A DNA stretch of 64,000 nucleotides from Acrasis kona (taxonomy: Eukaryota; Heterolobosea; Eutetramitea; Acrasida; Acrasidae). Positions 62,398 to 64,000 of this stretch are shown here, one piece after another. Below the pieces are notes generated by a model. The model did no database searches. It was not told the DNA's origin and was given only the letters and a program-made list of their open reading frames with translations. Every line of letters begins with the position of its first letter. Position 1 is the first letter of the stretch. The position numbers and the translations under genes are program-made. Location: assembly GCA_026419775.2 (NCBI GenBank), contig JAOPGA020001779.1:1-64000 (forward strand), in the 5' to 3' direction.

Positions 62398-63749
62398 ATG
62401 TCACCACGTGATGATCTAGATGACGCACAGGATGCATCTAATATGGATGATGATAAGGAAGAAGATAATCGCGAAGAAAGGGAGGATGAAGAATTAGGTT
62501 CGCATGTTATAGTGGAGGATGACAAAGAAGTGGAAGATGCAGAATGGACTCAAGATAACTTTGAGGAACTAATACAAGATAAAGTCTTTACGGAAGAACG
62601 ACGTGCCATAGAGCAGTACATGGAGAACAAATTAAAACTTCCCGTCGTTGCGCAGTGGAGGAATCCAGTGCTGTCCACCGTAAAAGAAAATGTAATCATA
62701 AAGAGCATTGTACAATTCAACCCATTTACGGGAATCGTATTTATTGTTGAACCTTTATTTGAATTTTATGGTGCCAAGATGACAAAAAAAAGAAGAAGGA
62801 CAGTAGTTAAAGATCTCAAAGTATGAACGTTCCACACTATACCATCTAACATTAAAGTCTACAGGATATTATGTACCAGCATCCGACTTGTTTGGAATGA
62901 AAAAGAAATCGCTCATAGGCAGAGTATTGGACGCTCACAGACAATATCTCAGGAGGTGTACGCTTGTGAATGAAACGAAGGCCCATCTAGAAATTTCGGA
63001 TCTTAATACGGTCAGGACGGAATGTGAACTCAAGATACCAGGTGTCAACAACATTCAAGCGCCTCATCCCAACATGAATAAATTGCGTTCCAATGATGAT
63101 GTAAACCTTCGTCTGATTGTTAATAAATATCAATCCCATGGTGGAAGGCCACCTACAAAAACAAGTGAATAAAAAATTAGAGGTGAGCAAGGCACTAGAT
63201 TCGCCCGACTCAAATCTAAGAATTACTTTTTGTTGTCCAATGAATTCTGGTTGTGTAAATGATCTGGCCACAATGATTAGATATGTGACCTTGTGTTGTA
63301 ATTTTCCATTTGATGCCAAACTGGTAACAAGATATTCTTTTCTGCAAGAACAGCAGATAGAACTAAGTTTATCGGTGTTGGCTGTTAATTACCGGTGTAA
63401 GCAAGGTGTTATATTCAAGGCAACTGTCACGTCTGCAAAGATAGAGCCAATGGAGGACAAATTCAAGGTGGAGAGGGATGTTGAGAGCGATTCTGAAAAT
63501 GAAGATGATGAGAAGCCAAGGAAGAAGAGAAGAGTTAATGAGGAGGATGTTCAGAATATTGAAACATTTAATGGTAAAGAAATAAAAGTTAATGCTCATA
63601 ATTTGAAAATAAACGAAGAGGGAGATAGCACAAACGTTAAAGTAATGTCTGACTATCAGTTATGGTTTTGTCATTCTCTCCTTGTGGATGAGAGAAAGTC
63701 AGATGATTTATGGAATAGTCTGAGGCACTACCTACAATTTATTGAATAA
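62398..63749 (+). CDS. acidic hypothetical protein, 424 residues
   Basis: Exons 62398-62820, 62858-63140 and 63181-63749, with introns of 37 and 40 nt. Without the second splice the reading would be two overlapping ORFs. The N-terminus is very acidic (DDDKEEDNREEREDEE), followed by a globular part (QYMENKLKLPVVAQWRNPVL; FNPFTGIVFIVEPLFEFYG), a middle (SLIGRVLDAHRQYLRRC), and a C-terminal domain with an acidic and basic insertion (ENEDDEKPRKKRRVN, possible nuclear signal). Not recognised; probably nuclear. Confidence 0.7.
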
Positions 63750-63851
63750 ACGAAATCAACAACTTATTGAACGGTTTGTTTTTGAGAGTCGTTATTTGTA
63801 TAATATACTATTTAGGCGAAATACTTTCAAAGTACAATAAGGTTATCTTGA

Positions 63852-64000
63852 GTGCTAAATTTATATTCCTCACATGTACCTCGCATCAAATTGAACAATT
63901 ATATTCCAACGGACCGTAAGACTAACCCGTATATTTTCATCCTGTCAGCAAAAGATGAGCAGATGTTTTGTCACTGTGAGCTTAAAGGCGAAATCAAATC
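63852..64000 (+). CDS. partial gene at right edge
   Basis: Exon 63852-63915 (HVPRIKLNNYIPTD) joins over a 33-nt intron with a CTAAC branch to 63949-64000 (PKDEQMFCHCELKGEIK), which runs off the window. No ATG is seen in frame, so a 5' exon is missing or the model is wrong. Family not recognised. Confidence 0.35.
   Translation, partial: MLNLYSSHVPRIKLNNYIPTDRKTNPYIFILSAKDEQMFCHCELKGEIK

Noticed and set aside
1..64000. tRNA, rRNA, CRISPR or prokaryotic features
   Set aside because: I scanned by eye for paired A/B-box patterns, rRNA core sequences and spaced direct repeats and saw none. A tRNA scan and an Infernal/Rfam search would be decisive.

Overview
This is a stretch of nuclear DNA from a unicellular eukaryote with a compact genome. 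Genes lie on both strands, usually tens to a few hundred bases apart. Most are broken by very short GT-AG introns; nearly all those I could resolve are 32-46 nt, often with a CTAAC-like branch sequence near the acceptor. The standard genetic code fits throughout (TAA, TAG and TGA all end genes). Delta-tubulin and a SPATA17-like IQ protein point to a lineage that builds, or descends from builders of, triplet-microtubule flagella. With heterotrimeric G protein, cAMP phosphodiesterase, an MHYT-adenylyl cyclase, copine and a non-fungal Zn2Cys6 factor, this suggests a free-living amoeboflagellate protist. A heterolobosean (Naegleria/Acrasis relatives) is my best guess, but it is an inference and not proven by the window.

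Layout. 0-12 kb: G-alpha, a class I cyclic-nucleotide phosphodiesterase, a ZNF830-like protein, mitochondrial IF-2, a SMYD-type TPR/SET/MYND protein, tryptophanyl-tRNA synthetase, elongin C. 12-21 kb: an unknown protein, a 693-residue coiled coil, a UBE2W-like E2, a cation/Ca2+ exchanger, ARL1, a possible HAUS2, a secreted GH17-like glucanase. 21-32 kb: a multi-pass membrane protein, the MHYT-adenylyl cyclase (with an apparent 4-nt microexon), a type I membrane six-hairpin-like protein, a Zn2Cys6 transcription factor, a decayed stretch, and a secreted cathepsin-B/mucin/C-type-lectin protease. 32-44 kb: an Oms1-like methyltransferase, COP9 subunit 7, an LRR protein with a new-looking 18-residue repeat, the divergent SPATA17/delta-tubulin pair, a short-chain dehydrogenase and several small unknown proteins.

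44.8-49.8 kb is a decaying island: a B-box/RCC1/SAM gene with in-frame stops next to a frameshifted Plavaka/Tnp2-like transposase. 50-64 kb returns to housekeeping genes: a secreted TKAPK-repeat protein, a thioesterase-MaoC double-hotdog protein, CCA-adding enzyme, ribosomal protein uL5, GPI mannosyltransferase 4, a TspO-like membrane protein, MsrB, copine, oligoribonuclease, an unknown 424-residue acidic protein, and a partial exon at the right edge.

G-alpha, phosphodiesterase and adenylyl cyclase could form one cAMP signalling route. UBE2W, elongin C and COP9 subunit 7 all belong to ubiquitin biology. mtIF2, TrpRS, CCA-adding enzyme and uL5 serve translation. The most unusual observations are four candidate introns of exactly 22 nt, each resolving a reading-frame problem, the 4-nt exon, and the 18-residue repeat array. 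Splice models were made by eye; transcript data would confirm or refute them.
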